Positions 1 through 7,946 of a stretch of DNA of 64,000 nucleotides are shown piece after piece. The first letter of the stretch is position 1. Every line of letters starts with the position of its first letter. The DNA is from Krasilnikovia cinnamomea (GTDB taxonomy: Bacteria > Actinomycetota > Actinomycetes > Mycobacteriales > Micromonosporaceae), in NCBI RefSeq assembly GCF_004217545.1, contig NZ_SHKY01000001.1:2108001-2172000 (forward strand), written 5' to 3'. Under the pieces are notes generated by a model. The model did no database searches, was not told the origin of the DNA, and saw only the letters and a program-made list of their open reading frames with translations. Position numbers and translations under genes: made by a program.

Positions 1-1900
1 AATCGGAGGCGATATCAGAAAGCCCATCCTGCAGGGCAAGCCGAACCCGGAGGGCCAACGTCCTCGCGCGGAACTCCTGCTGCCGATCAGGTAGTGCCAG
101 GGCTCGCTCGACCGCTTCCCCCGCTTCCTTCAGGTAGCTGGTCCGTTCACTCACCAAGATGCATTGCACGAAGTTGAGATTCAGGTTCTCCCGATCCGGG
201 CTGGCGTGAATCGCCAAACGGTGAAGGTCGATCGCCAGATCGACGTCATCTAACCGCTCGGCGATTAGCGCGGCGTTACCGACCGTGCCGGAAACCCCGG
301 AAAGATCATGGATTCCTCGAGCGATCTGCAGGACGTCTCGTGTTTTTGCGAGCGCCTCGGAAGGGTCGGATTCCTCCTCCTGCCGGGCAAGCATGTAGCT
401 CATGATCAGACGATTCTGCGGGTCATGCGGGAGGTTGCCCGCGTCGACGTCCCGGTCACTGACGGGAGTCCGCTGATCGACCGGCTCCAGGTCCCTGGCG
501 TCCAGGGTGGGCACATCCGTGGACCTGGTCTCCCCGGCGCTTCCTGATTCGCTACCGAGCTTGTCGGCGTCCGCCTGCTGCGCTCTCGGCGGTTCCCAGG
601 CCGGTTCTGCCGCCAGGTAGATGGCGACCGCCGGGTCGTCCAACGGATTCAGGATCAGGCCCTCGGCATCTGCCAGATGTTCGAATGGCTGCCGGAGGCT
701 CTCCCCTTCCATGCCCCACAACGGAGTAAGCTTGCGCCCAATGGTGCGCAATGTCGTAACCCTCGACGCGCTCACCTCGTCAAGCGTTTCAGCCGGCCAG
801 ATCATGCGCCACCAGAAATCCGGCCAGAACGCTTTGAGGATCCACCGCTTGACTAGTTCCGGCGTCAACTCGACTTGCGGCTGCGGGCGAAATTCGGCCA
901 GAAACGTATTCAACCTGTACTTCACCGCCCGTGGCGTCGTCCTCCCGTCCGCCGAGTGCAGCACCGGAGCGAACACCGAATCGAGTGGGTGATCCATCGG
1001 CTCCAGTTCAAGCAAACGCTGAAGTTCGCCGATCCGCTGGCGGTCGACGCTGGAAACCGCGGTCTCGAGGAGCTGGCTCAAGAATGCCGAGATTTCGCGC
1101 GAGTTCGTCAACATGTCCGGGACCTCGAAACCCAGGTGGACGTACTTCTCGAGCGCCTCCGCCGGGCTTCGCGGCCCAAGCGGGAAGGTACTCTGCTGGA
1201 GAGACTCCAAGAGATGCGCCCGATTTGCTGCCAGGACGAAGTAGATACCCGCACCCCGCGCGCTGACCCAGTAGTTTGTGGCCACGAGGAGTTGGACCGT
1301 GAATTCCGCGGAACACCGGTCGAGGTCGTCGATGAATATGACATGAATTGGCCGGCCCTCGTCGTTGTCGCGGCCGCGACCAATCATCTCGCGCAGCCAA
1401 TGTTCAAGCATTGGCGGTGCGCCCTCATACCGCGCAAGGGCATCGAGAAACTTGATCGAACTTTGCAGGTCCCACTGGGCTCCGTTGTTCGCCAACAGGC
1501 TACCGGCATCTGCCGGCCGTAGCTCCGAAAGCAGATCGGTGGCCCTGGTCAGAACGTCCGGACTGCTAAGCAGAATCTGCAGTGCCAGACTGGCCCGAAC
1601 GTTGTTGTGCTGTTCCCACAAAGGCGCATCGAATTCAGAAATGAAGACGCTCACGCCCGCCTGCTCCGCCGCTTCCCTGACCAGATCTTCCACGAGCCGC
1701 AATGCGGAAGACTTCCCAGCACCCCACTTCCCATACAGCCCGAAGATCATCGGCGACGGGCGCGGTGCGCGACTCGCCGTTACGATGTGCTCGGCGATGC
1801 TTCTGAGATTGTGCACGAAATCGGGTCTGGTACTGAACAGGACGTCATCTTCAGGCTCGACTGGTCCGGATTCAACGAAATGACCGAATTGGACTGCCAT
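1..1900 (-). CDS. KAP-family P-loop NTPase with C-terminal helical repeats (partial, 3' end outside window)
   Basis: The reading frame is open from an ATG at 1900 down to the window edge (633 codons) and has no stop, so the C-terminus is missing. GGGAGGA six bases before the ATG is a good ribosome binding site. Residues about 54-65 carry a Walker A motif (GLYGKWGAGKSS) and residues 187-196 a Walker B with the KAP signature (HVIFIDDLDRC). After residue 500 the sequence becomes helical and repeat-like (A.L.AE.L.D...A), probably a TPR-type region. KAP ATPases are cytoplasmic or membrane-attached NTPases, often in phage-defence and accessory loci; no transmembrane segment is evident in the visible part. 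The NTPase family is clear; the biological role is unknown. The gene is less GC-rich than the core genes at the right of the window. Confidence 0.85.
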   Translation of the reverse strand, partial: MAVQFGHFVESGPVEPEDDVLFSTRPDFVHNLRSIAEHIVTASRAPRPSPMIFGLYGKWGAGKSSALRLVEDLVREAAEQAGVSVFISEFDAPLWEQHNNVRASLALQILLSSPDVLTRATDLLSELRPADAGSLLANNGAQWDLQSSIKFLDALARYEGAPPMLEHWLREMIGRGRDNDEGRPIHVIFIDDLDRCSAEFTVQLLVATNYWVSARGAGIYFVLAANRAHLLESLQQSTFPLGPRSPAEALEKYVHLGFEVPDMLTNSREISAFLSQLLETAVSSVDRQRIGELQRLLELEPMDHPLDSVFAPVLHSADGRTTPRAVKYRLNTFLAEFRPQPQVELTPELVKRWILKAFWPDFWWRMIWPAETLDEVSASRVTTLRTIGRKLTPLWGMEGESLRQPFEHLADAEGLILNPLDDPAVAIYLAAEPAWEPPRAQQADADKLGSESGSAGETRSTDVPTLDARDLEPVDQRTPVSDRDVDAGNLPHDPQNRLIMSYMLARQEEESDPSEALAKTRDVLQIARGIHDLSGVSGTVGNAALIAERLDDVDLAIDLHRLAIHASPDRENLNLNFVQCILVSERTSYLKEAGEAVERALALPDRQQEFRARTLALRVRLALQDGLSDIASD

Positions 1901-1918
1901 GCATCCTCCCGGAACGTA

Positions 1919-1967
1919 CCGTCCGGCACTACACGCTTACAGAGATTACCTGTCTTGTACCGGACGG
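1919..1967. promoter_or_regulatory. Inverted repeat upstream of the KAP NTPase gene
   Basis: CCGTCCGG (1919-1926) and its reverse complement CCGGACGG (1960-1967) lie 19-67 bases upstream of the KAP start codon. Both copies are followed by CAC, and the second is preceded by GTA as the first is. This is a candidate regulator site only. The rest of 1901-2127 holds nothing else I can support. Confidence 0.3.
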
Positions 1968-2127
1968 CACGTGCGCATTCGTCGAACGATGTGGACAGAC
2001 GTGCGGTTCTTCCGCGGGAAAGACCGCGACTGTCGTTCACCCGACACTTATGCGGGTTCGCAGGAGGATTTGACGATCCGCCGGCGCGGCGAGGAGGCCG
2101 CCGCTTCTCGTCGCCCGGCGACGCGGA

Positions 2128-2739
2128 CTAGCGACGTCCCGCCGGGAGCTCTCGGTGGGAGGGCCATTCTTCGGCGAGCATCGCGAAGTCCAGCTCCGTA
2201 CTCCACTCGCCCTTGAAGAATTCGTTGTGTACGAGGCGGGCCTCCTGGCGCATCCCCAGCCTGCGGGCGACGTTCGCGGACGCGCCGTTGCGCTCGTCGA
2301 GGCGGGCGATGATGCGGTGCAGGCCGAGCCCCTCGAAGCCGAGGCGCAGCATCGCGTGCGCCGCCTCGGTGGCGTAGCCGTGGCCGGCGTGATCGGGGTT
2401 GAAGACGTACCCGATCTCCCCGCCCAGGTGTTCGCGGCTGTGCCAGAACAGGATCACATCGCCGATGAGGGCGCCGCTGGCGGCCAGTTCGACGCCGAGC
2501 GTCAGGGCCTGGCCCTCGTCGGTCAGCCCGGTGTTGGCCCAGATCGTCGCCATCCGGTCGAGGACCTGCTGGCGGTCCATCGGGGCGAAGGGTACGTAGC
2601 GGCAGACGTCGGGCAGGCTCCGATAGGCCAGCAGGGCGTTGACGTCGTCGGGGGTCAGCGGGCGCAGGCGCAGGCGCTCGGTACGGATCGGATAGGTGGG
2701 ATGCAGCTCCCGCTGTTGCTCAGATGACACGTCGATCAT
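2128..2739 (-). CDS. GNAT family N-acetyltransferase (RimJ/RimL type)
   Basis: 203 residues, the usual size for a single-domain RimJ/RimL-like acetyltransferase. The N-terminal IRTERLRLRPLTPDD is typical of the family. The acetyl-CoA site lies around residues 120-150 (VFNPDHAGHGYATEAAHAML), followed by the E-R-N-ASANVARRLGM region that closes the fold. Such enzymes acetylate the alpha-amino group of proteins or small molecules in the cytoplasm; the substrate cannot be told. It follows the DUF397 gene on the same strand, but a strong hairpin separates them, so it is probably transcribed alone. Confidence 0.88.
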   Translation of the reverse strand: MIDVSSEQQRELHPTYPIRTERLRLRPLTPDDVNALLAYRSLPDVCRYVPFAPMDRQQVLDRMATIWANTGLTDEGQALTLGVELAASGALIGDVILFWHSREHLGGEIGYVFNPDHAGHGYATEAAHAMLRLGFEGLGLHRIIARLDERNGASANVARRLGMRQEARLVHNEFFKGEWSTELDFAMLAEEWPSHRELPAGRR

Positions 2740-2787
2740 CGTGTCATTGCGCGCCCGGCAGCATGCCGGAATTCCCCTGGCAAACGA

Positions 2788-2817
2788 GGCCCGACCCCAC
2801 GTTGGTGGGGCCGGGCC
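2788..2817 (-). terminator. Hairpin terminator after the DUF397 gene
   Basis: GGCCCGACCCCAC (2788-2800) pairs with GTGGGGCCGGGCC (2805-2817) with one internal mismatch and a 4-base loop. It lies directly downstream of the XRE-DUF397 pair on the minus strand. Confidence 0.65.
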
Positions 2818-2837
2818 CGATCAGACCTCCGTGGGGC

Positions 2838-3035
2838 CTAGAGATCGAACTCGCCAGCCTTGACGCCGCCGATGAACGCAGCCCACTCGGCGTCGGTGAA
2901 GACCAGCGTTCCGCCGTCGCGGTCCTTTGTGTCACGAACCGCGACGATGCCGGGCAGGTTCTCTGCTACCTCGACGCAGTTGCCGTTGGCGCCACTGCGG
3001 GTGCTCTTGTGCCAGCGCGCACCGGTGAGATCCAT
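2838..3035 (-). CDS. DUF397 domain protein
   Basis: 65 residues with the DUF397 hallmarks W.KS..SG..G.CVEVA near the N-terminus and VRD.KD..G..L.F...EW.AF in the second half. GAAGGAG lies seven bases before the ATG. DUF397 proteins are small actinobacterial partners encoded next to XRE/DUF5753 regulators (WhiJ-type systems of Streptomyces) and are thought to act with them; their biochemical activity is not settled. Here the gene follows its regulator by 15 bases, so the two form one operon that ends at the hairpin at 2788-2817. Confidence 0.92.
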   Translation of the reverse strand: MDLTGARWHKSTRSGANGNCVEVAENLPGIVAVRDTKDRDGGTLVFTDAEWAAFIGGVKAGEFDL

Positions 3036-3050
3036 CGGTCGCTCCTTCCG

Positions 3051-3923
3051 CTATGCGGCCTCCGCCGCTTCCTTGATCATTCTTAAGGTGTCGTCCGGGC
3101 TCAGCGCCTGCGCTGCGAGGCGCTGGAAGCTTGAGCGGTACCGGGCAACGTCTGCGTCCTGCTCCAGAAACAGACCCCCTCCCGAGTTCTCGGTGTAGAT
3201 GAGCGGCGGGTCGGGATCCGAGAACTCCAGCGTGAGGAAGGACCCAGGCATACCAAGGTGTGCTCCCGCGCCGAAGGGGACGACTTGAATTGTGACGTTC
3301 GGTCGGCGCGAAGCTGCAATGAGATGCTCCAGTTGTTCGCGCATTAATGCGTCACCTCCGACCTTACGCCGGATCACTGCCTCGTCGAGGATCGCCCAGA
3401 GGGACAGCTTCGAGGGCTTGGTGAGCGCTTGCTGACGCCTCATCCGCACCTCGACCCGCCGCTCAATCTCGTCGTCCTCGGCCTCGGGCATCAGCGCTCG
3501 GGTGACCATCTCTGCATACGCCTCGGTTTGAAGGAGCCCTGGCACGAAGCTCAGTTCAAAGACCGACTCCCGGAACGCCTCAGCCTCGAAGCTGATCAGC
3601 GTGGCGTAGCTCTCGACGAGGTTGCCCTCGAACAGCTGGAGCCATCCAACCTCGCCGGACTGGCGGAGGAGGGCCTCAAGCTCGTCTCGGCGGTCCTTGG
3701 CGTTGACGCCGTAGAGATCGAGCAGGGCGCGGAGGGTCCGCTTCTGCGGTCGGGTCTGGGCCTTCTCGATGCGGAACAGGGCGCCGGTCGACAGCCCTGT
3801 CTCAACGGCAACTTGCTCTCTGGTCAATCCCGCCTCGCTGCGCAGGCTGAGAAGCTCCGCGGCGAGTCGACGTCGGCGGACCGTTGGTGGCTGCCTGCGC
3901 GTCGGCATGGGCTCGATCTCCAT
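3051..3923 (-). CDS. XRE-family helix-turn-helix regulator with DUF5753 domain
   Basis: 290 residues from the ATG at 3923, chosen because AGAGGA lies just upstream; a GTG at 3938 would add five residues without a better site. The first 70 residues carry an XRE helix-turn-helix (LTREQVAVETGLSTGALFRIE). The rest is the DUF5753 sensor-like domain (RQQALTK, WAILDEAVIRR and GSFLTLEF segments). The family controls differentiation or stress genes in actinobacteria, usually with a DUF397 partner, which is the next gene here. Divergent to it are small PWPC-motif genes, and the shared spacer has a perfect palindrome, so autoregulation and control of those genes is likely. Confidence 0.93.
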   Translation of the reverse strand: MEIEPMPTRRQPPTVRRRRLAAELLSLRSEAGLTREQVAVETGLSTGALFRIEKAQTRPQKRTLRALLDLYGVNAKDRRDELEALLRQSGEVGWLQLFEGNLVESYATLISFEAEAFRESVFELSFVPGLLQTEAYAEMVTRALMPEAEDDEIERRVEVRMRRQQALTKPSKLSLWAILDEAVIRRKVGGDALMREQLEHLIAASRRPNVTIQVVPFGAGAHLGMPGSFLTLEFSDPDPPLIYTENSGGGLFLEQDADVARYRSSFQRLAAQALSPDDTLRMIKEAAEAA

Positions 3924-3996
3924 CCGTTGTCCTCTCACGAGTGTCCCGCGATGCCGCAGCGCGCCCCCGGCGGGGTGACATTAGAGCGCGTAGCAA

Positions 3997-4013
3997 AAGT
4001 ATCAGTGATACTT
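3997..4013. promoter_or_regulatory. Palindromic operator between the XRE regulator and the PWPC genes
   Basis: AAGTATCA-G-TGATACTT is a perfect 8-base inverted repeat with a one-base centre, in an AT-rich patch inside otherwise GC-rich DNA. It sits 74 bases from the regulator start and 104 bases from the first PWPC gene, and it overlaps promoter-like TATNNT sequences. It is the best candidate binding site for the adjacent XRE/DUF5753 protein (inference). Confidence 0.6.
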
Positions 4014-4116
4014 GTATGGTTCACTCCTGCGCATGGTTGAACACAGCTGGTGATCTTTCCGATGACGCCCAGGCCAGCTGGGCGCCGCCTGCCGAGCACC
4101 CGTCAGGAGGCAACTC

Positions 4117-4458
4117 ATGCAGCACCGGCACGGCCGAGCGGGCACAGAAGCCCTGGTCAAGCCATCGATACACCCGCCGGCACCAAGGTGCGAGCACCTA
4201 CCCGGCCGCCCCGGTTGGGACTGCCTCGCCTGCGGCCGCCCGTGGCCGTGCGATCCCGCCCGCGAGGCGCTCGCGGCCGAGTACGCGGGCCACTCGCCGA
4301 GCCTGGCCGTCTATCTGAGCGCTCAGCACGGCCAGGCCTTGGAGGATCTGGTCGCGCAGACCGGCGAGATGCCTCGCGATCTGCACGAGCGCTTCCTCGG
4401 ATGGGTCCGCGCCGCCGTGCCCCAGCAGCGGCAACGACCGGCGACGGGGATGGTGTGA
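4117..4458 (+). CDS. Small PWPC-motif protein (Micromonosporaceae family)
   Basis: 113 residues; AGGAGG lies six bases before the ATG. The core has WDCLACGRPWPCDPAR (about residues 35-50), a CxxCxxxWPC arrangement of three cysteines, followed by a helical stretch ending HERFLGWVR. The product at 7402-7638 has the same plan (WRCAEC...PWPC and YDRFLGWLR), so the two are paralogues. Similar proteins in this family of bacteria are sometimes labelled flavin reductase; nothing here supports that reaction. The cysteines suggest metal or redox binding. It is first in a three-gene set diverging from the XRE regulator. Confidence 0.75.
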   Translation: MQHRHGRAGTEALVKPSIHPPAPRCEHLPGRPGWDCLACGRPWPCDPAREALAAEYAGHSPSLAVYLSAQHGQALEDLVAQTGEMPRDLHERFLGWVRAAVPQQRQRPATGMV

Positions 4459-4688
4459 CCACGCGCCCGGTGCCGCACGACGACGGCCTTCCGGCTGGCG
4501 TCGAGCTGTCCCGCAGCGTGCTGGGTGGTTACGCCATACGTGTCGACGGCGTCTTCAAAGGTTGGATCCACTCCAGCCGCGATGGTGAATGGAACGCCTA
4601 CCAGCGAACCGGCCCGACCACTCCAGGTCGGCTGCTAGGCACCTTCGCCAAGACCGAAGCGGTCCGCCGAATCGTCTCGGCCACGTGA
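4455..4688 (+). CDS. Small hypothetical protein, translationally coupled to the PWPC gene
   Basis: 77 residues from a GTG that overlaps the upstream stop codon (GTGA at 4455-4458), a classic coupling arrangement. The product is Trp/Tyr-rich in the middle (GYAIRVDGVFKGWIHSS, EWNAYQR) and ends in a basic helix (TEAVRRIV). I do not recognise the family. The protein is probably cytoplasmic: no signal or membrane segment is visible. Confidence 0.62.
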   Translation: MTTRPVPHDDGLPAGVELSRSVLGGYAIRVDGVFKGWIHSSRDGEWNAYQRTGPTTPGRLLGTFAKTEAVRRIVSAT

Positions 4689-4752
4689 ATCGTCAGCAAG
4701 ACAAGTCGGCGAATCCGAGTTCTCGCATCTCGCGAGCTGACGGGAGTGAAGG

Positions 4753-4980
4753 ATGCACCAGAGGAGGCGCCGGATCCTGCGCCGCGCACGCTGCACCTGC
4801 GGATTGCCTTGGCCGTGCCTTGAGCTGAAGCTGCAAGCGCTCCGCCGGTCTTCGACGTTCTCAGCACCGACTGACGCCCCGCATTGGACCGTCGTCACGC
4901 AGGCCTACCCGCAGGTGGGTCGGCCGGGAAGCCTTACTCCGGGGCAACAGCATCGCTCCAGCGGACGATGGCGCCGCTGA
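4753..4980 (+). CDS. Small Arg-rich protein with CxCGxPWPC motif
   Basis: 75 residues; GGGAG lies ten bases before the ATG. A basic start (MHQRRRRILRRAR) leads into CTCGLPWPC (residues 14-22), and the tail has VGRPGSLTPGQQHR. The arrangement matches the C-terminal half of the product at 7043-7402 (RRHCSCGL..PCPD). It is likely the third member of the set divergent from the XRE regulator. The short length and lack of a known domain keep this at moderate confidence. Confidence 0.55.
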   Translation: MHQRRRRILRRARCTCGLPWPCLELKLQALRRSSTFSAPTDAPHWTVVTQAYPQVGRPGSLTPGQQHRSSGRWRR

Positions 4981-5056
4981 ACCCCCCGGCGGCAGGCCTA
5001 TCCGCGCCCCCACCCGACGCCCTGCACCGAGGAACTGCAGGGGAAGGCAGGAGCTG

Positions 5057-5539
5057 CTACCGCTCGGGGGCGAAGTAGTCCGAGAGCATCGTCGTCGACC
5101 AGTCCGCTTGGCTGACCTCGCCGCGCGGGCCGAACTCGGTGAACCAGGGCTTGATGTCCAACACCGGCGTGCCGTCGACCGCGTCCAGTTCCTCAACGTG
5201 CAGGTCGAGGCCGTCGACCTTCGTCAGGCGGCACCGGGACACGCCGAGCCAGTTGATGCGGCGCATGTTGCGATGGCCGAAGATCCCCACCTCGGGCCAG
5301 GCCGGGTTGTCCCGAGGACGTCGCGCGCCGAGGTGGAGATCGGTGGGATCGGTGAGGTGGAACCGAAACACGATCTCCAAGTGGGAAAACGCCTCCAGGC
5401 CCTTCGTGGAATCCGGCGTGAACCTGTCGGCGTCTATCCGGATGATCGCCTGCGTCCCTCCCCAGTAGTCATCGGTCGGTTCGACGCGGCCACCTACCAC
5501 GTGCCCCACCGGTTCGACCATGAACGCCTCGGCCGTCAT
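5057..5539 (-). CDS. trmO: TrmO-type tRNA methyltransferase (YaeB/TsaA-like fold)
   Basis: 160 residues from the ATG at 5539, which is preceded by GGGGAGGAG; longer in-frame starts lack such a site. The start F.VEPVGHVVGGR and the central LHLGARRPRDNPAWPEVGIFG (two parts of one motif) fit the TrmO family. TrmO uses S-adenosylmethionine to methylate N6-threonylcarbamoyladenosine at position 37 of certain tRNAs. The gene follows the TPR regulator by 32 bases on the same strand. Fragments of a second copy lie at 9498-9575 and 13763-13905. The divergent actinobacterial branch leaves the exact substrate open. Confidence 0.8.
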   Translation of the reverse strand: MTAEAFMVEPVGHVVGGRVEPTDDYWGGTQAIIRIDADRFTPDSTKGLEAFSHLEIVFRFHLTDPTDLHLGARRPRDNPAWPEVGIFGHRNMRRINWLGVSRCRLTKVDGLDLHVEELDAVDGTPVLDIKPWFTEFGPRGEVSQADWSTTMLSDYFAPER

Positions 5540-5571
5540 CCTTGAACTCCTCCCCAGCATTCCGCTACGCG

Positions 5572-6975
5572 CTACGAATGTGCAGCTAGATAACTTGCGG
5601 CGCGGGCGTCGACGTCGTCGATGAGCCGGATTCGGCGCCCACGCAGCGGAGACAGCGTCCCGCGAATCGTTGCAGCGACCTGCCGGGTCCGGCCGGACCT
5701 GACGCCTTCCATCGCGTCGAGTGCACAGCCCCAGCTTCTGCAAGCCGCCTCAACTTCCCCCTGGCGCGCCTGCACCGCACCCAGGTACCCCAAGGTCACG
5801 GCGTGAGTGCGGGTGAAGGAGGCTGCGCTTCGGGTCCGTACGCTGCGCCTGAACTGCTGCACCGCTCCACGCAGGTCTCCCATGTCACGCAGGGTGCATG
5901 CGGTTTCATGGGCCAGGCTCGCCTCGGCGAAGAAGAACACGCGCTGCGGCTCATCATCGCCGGATTCCGCGCTTCTCAGGTCGGACTCGGCACGCAGTAG
6001 CGCCTGCGCGGCATCCTTGCTTTGCTTGCCCGCCGCAAGGGCGCGTGCGTTCACGATGCCCAACAGTGCGCGTTCCCGATAACAGGCAGCGTTGTATCTA
6101 TTCCGGTCCATTGAGGCCGCCGCCAGCTGTTGCGCCTCACGATGATGACCAAGGTCGACAGCCTGATGCGCCATCGCTCGCAGCACATGCGCGGCCATAG
6201 CAGGATCATCAGCCTCAGCGGCAAGCTTCACGGACACATTGAAAAAGCCCTGCGCGGCAGCGTGCTCGCCATTGTCGAATGCCATCCAACCCGACAGATA
6301 TGCGAGTTCACTGCCGACCGAAAAAATGTCGCGGCGAACACCGTCGTCCGAATATCTACCACGAAGAAAGACCGCAACGTCCGAATTCAGGTACTGAACC
6401 ACAGCGGATCGAGCATGTCCGCCGCCCCGCCGCTGATCCATCCGGGAGAACAACGCGACGGCCTCCCGGACGGCGGCAACGTCGCCCCTGCCGACCTGGG
6501 CTCCCTCGGACGGCGCGCGCACGAGCGCTGCCATGCGTGCCCACCAGGCCGGATCGGGCAACGCCAACGCGGCCAGCGAGTAGGCGGTGGTGGCAAGCAC
6601 GCGCCGTCGCGCAGCGTCCACGTACGCTCCCCCAAGATCCCTCAGCGAGACCAGCGTATCCGTATCCCATCCCAGCATGCCGTCCGCTGGCCGGGCAGCG
6701 CAGGTCAGGCCGATCTCCTCGGGCGTTACCGCCCGCCTCAGTCGGCGTGAGAGAACTTCGCACAGCAGTGCGGGCAGGCGACCGGAAGGCGTCACGCCCG
6801 CGACCCAATGTGAGACGTGGGAGCGTCCGATGCCCGCCACGTCAGTCGGAGGCGAGCTGTCGTCCGCGATCTCCCCGGCAACGCGCTGGATATCGCGTGC
6901 CACCTGGCCGTGGGTGAGATCAGCGGCAGCGATCATCGACAGAAGCTTGGCATTGGTCACCCGCCGTGCCCGCAC
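5572..6975 (-). CDS. Helix-turn-helix regulator with TPR-like repeats
   Basis: 467 residues from a GTG at 6975 with AAGGGGG upstream. The N-terminal 90 residues contain an XRE-like helix-turn-helix (LTHGQVARDI...IGRSHVSHWVAG). From about residue 190 on the protein is helical with TPR-like repeats rich in Ala, Arg and Leu. This is the usual plan of large actinobacterial transcriptional regulators whose TPR domain senses a signal. It diverges from a PWPC gene pair with only 67 bases between the starts and is followed by trmO, an arrangement parallel to the XRE/DUF397 set at 2.8-5 kb. Confidence 0.85.
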   Translation of the reverse strand: MRARRVTNAKLLSMIAAADLTHGQVARDIQRVAGEIADDSSPPTDVAGIGRSHVSHWVAGVTPSGRLPALLCEVLSRRLRRAVTPEEIGLTCAARPADGMLGWDTDTLVSLRDLGGAYVDAARRRVLATTAYSLAALALPDPAWWARMAALVRAPSEGAQVGRGDVAAVREAVALFSRMDQRRGGGHARSAVVQYLNSDVAVFLRGRYSDDGVRRDIFSVGSELAYLSGWMAFDNGEHAAAQGFFNVSVKLAAEADDPAMAAHVLRAMAHQAVDLGHHREAQQLAAASMDRNRYNAACYRERALLGIVNARALAAGKQSKDAAQALLRAESDLRSAESGDDEPQRVFFFAEASLAHETACTLRDMGDLRGAVQQFRRSVRTRSAASFTRTHAVTLGYLGAVQARQGEVEAACRSWGCALDAMEGVRSGRTRQVAATIRGTLSPLRGRRIRLIDDVDARAASYLAAHS

Positions 6976-7042
6976 GGTCGGCCCCCTTCGCCTGTCGATC
7001 TTTCACCTCGTTCACCACAGTGGCCCGCATGACATAGTGCCC

Positions 7043-7402
7043 ATGGCAGGTGATCCGCGGTTGGCTCAACGTAGCGCAGGAGAAGCCTCCGGTGGAGGCC
7101 CCCGAAGCGTTGAGAGTCAATTCGAGGAGGTCTGGCGCTTGTACCTGAATGGGATTCCCCCAGCCATCGCCCGCTGGATAGGGGTGGGACTTTCCTCATG
7201 GCAGCGGCGGCGAGACGGTCACCCAAGTGCGATCGCGGAGCTCAAGGCCGGCCGAGGTGTGTCGCCGCACCGCAAGATATGGCGTGGAGTGCGACGCCAT
7301 TGCTCATGCGGCCTGAGGTTGCCGTGCCCCGACGGCGGCGCCTGGCAATCAGGCGAGCCAATCCCCGACGGCGCCGCTCGCCTCGCCATGCGGCGAAAGT
7401 GA
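7043..7402 (+). CDS. Small protein with C-terminal CSCGLxxPC motif
   Basis: About 119 residues from an ATG at 7043. There is no clear ribosome binding site there; a TTG preceded by GAGGAGG near 7140 is an alternative. The C-terminal third reads HRKIWRGVRRH then CSCGLRLPCPDGG, like the CTCGLPWPC protein at 4753-4980. The middle has VWRLYLNGIPPAIARWIGVG, possibly a helix pair. Its stop codon overlaps the ATG of the next gene (TGATG). Function unknown; the start is uncertain. Confidence 0.55.
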   Translation: MAGDPRLAQRSAGEASGGGPRSVESQFEEVWRLYLNGIPPAIARWIGVGLSSWQRRRDGHPSAIAELKAGRGVSPHRKIWRGVRRHCSCGLRLPCPDGGAWQSGEPIPDGAARLAMRRK

Positions 7403-7638
7403 TGCCGGGTACGGCTTCCGAGCATGTTGCCGCTCGCCCGTCCTGGCGCTGTGCAGAGTGCGAAGATCCATGGCCGTGTGCTGATGCCCGAATCAACCTC
7501 GCAGAGCAGCACCACGGCTGCCCAACGAGTCTCACGCTCTACCTCGCTTCATGTATGTACGACGCGTTGGAGGATCTGACCGAGAACCCCGGACCAGTAC
7601 GAGATCTGTACGACCGGTTCCTCGGCTGGCTGCGGTAG
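7402..7638 (+). CDS. Small PWPC-motif protein, paralogue of the 4117-4458 product
   Basis: 78 residues, ATG overlapping the upstream TGA (TGATG), so translation is coupled. WRCAECEDPWPCADAR matches WDCLACGRPWPCDPAR of the first copy, and the C-terminal YDRFLGWLR matches HERFLGWVR. The three cysteines in CxxCxxxWPC spacing are kept. It lies opposite the TPR regulator and trmO, which suggests that PWPC genes travel with divergent HTH regulators. Confidence 0.72.
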   Translation: MPGTASEHVAARPSWRCAECEDPWPCADARINLAEQHHGCPTSLTLYLASCMYDALEDLTENPGPVRDLYDRFLGWLR

Positions 7639-7860
7639 TCCTCCACCGGAACCGCTTTGGCTCATCGCGCGTTCGCCGCATGCGTCTGGCCCGTTGTCCA
7701 ACGTGCTCGGACGCGCCAGCGAGACGCCGCCTGTCCATGGCGGACGCGATGCGCGGAAGGAATTGCCTCGGCTGGGTCGAACGGTTCGAGCTTGACGTCT
7801 GCGGGACCCGTTCGCGCTTGGCACGGCTGGCCGGTAGCGGCCGGCTTGAGCTCATGCCGG
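7639..7860. other. Intergenic stretch, nothing recognised
   Basis: Between the PWPC gene and the large hairpin I see no ORF with a ribosome binding site or a known motif on either strand. Confidence 0.5.
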
Positions 7861-7914
7861 CGCCCGCTCAGCCGGTGCTCAGGCGAAGGCAACTTGAGCA
7901 CCGGCTGGCGGGCG
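7861..7914. terminator. Large convergent hairpin terminator
   Basis: Positions 7861-7881 and 7895-7914 are complementary over about 20 bases with a single bulged T and a 13-base loop. It lies between the end of the plus-strand PWPC gene and the end of the minus-strand RDD gene, so it can serve both. Confidence 0.7.
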
Positions 7915-7946
7915 TGAACATGTCACCGACGTGAGCGTGACACCGC

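Noticed and set aside
1108..1400. Overlapping minus- and plus-strand frames inside the KAP gene
   Set aside because: They are out of frame with the KAP motifs (Walker A and B), which fix the true reading frame.
7662..7901. A 79-codon minus-strand frame beside the large hairpin
   Set aside because: It runs into the terminator stem and lacks a ribosome binding site.
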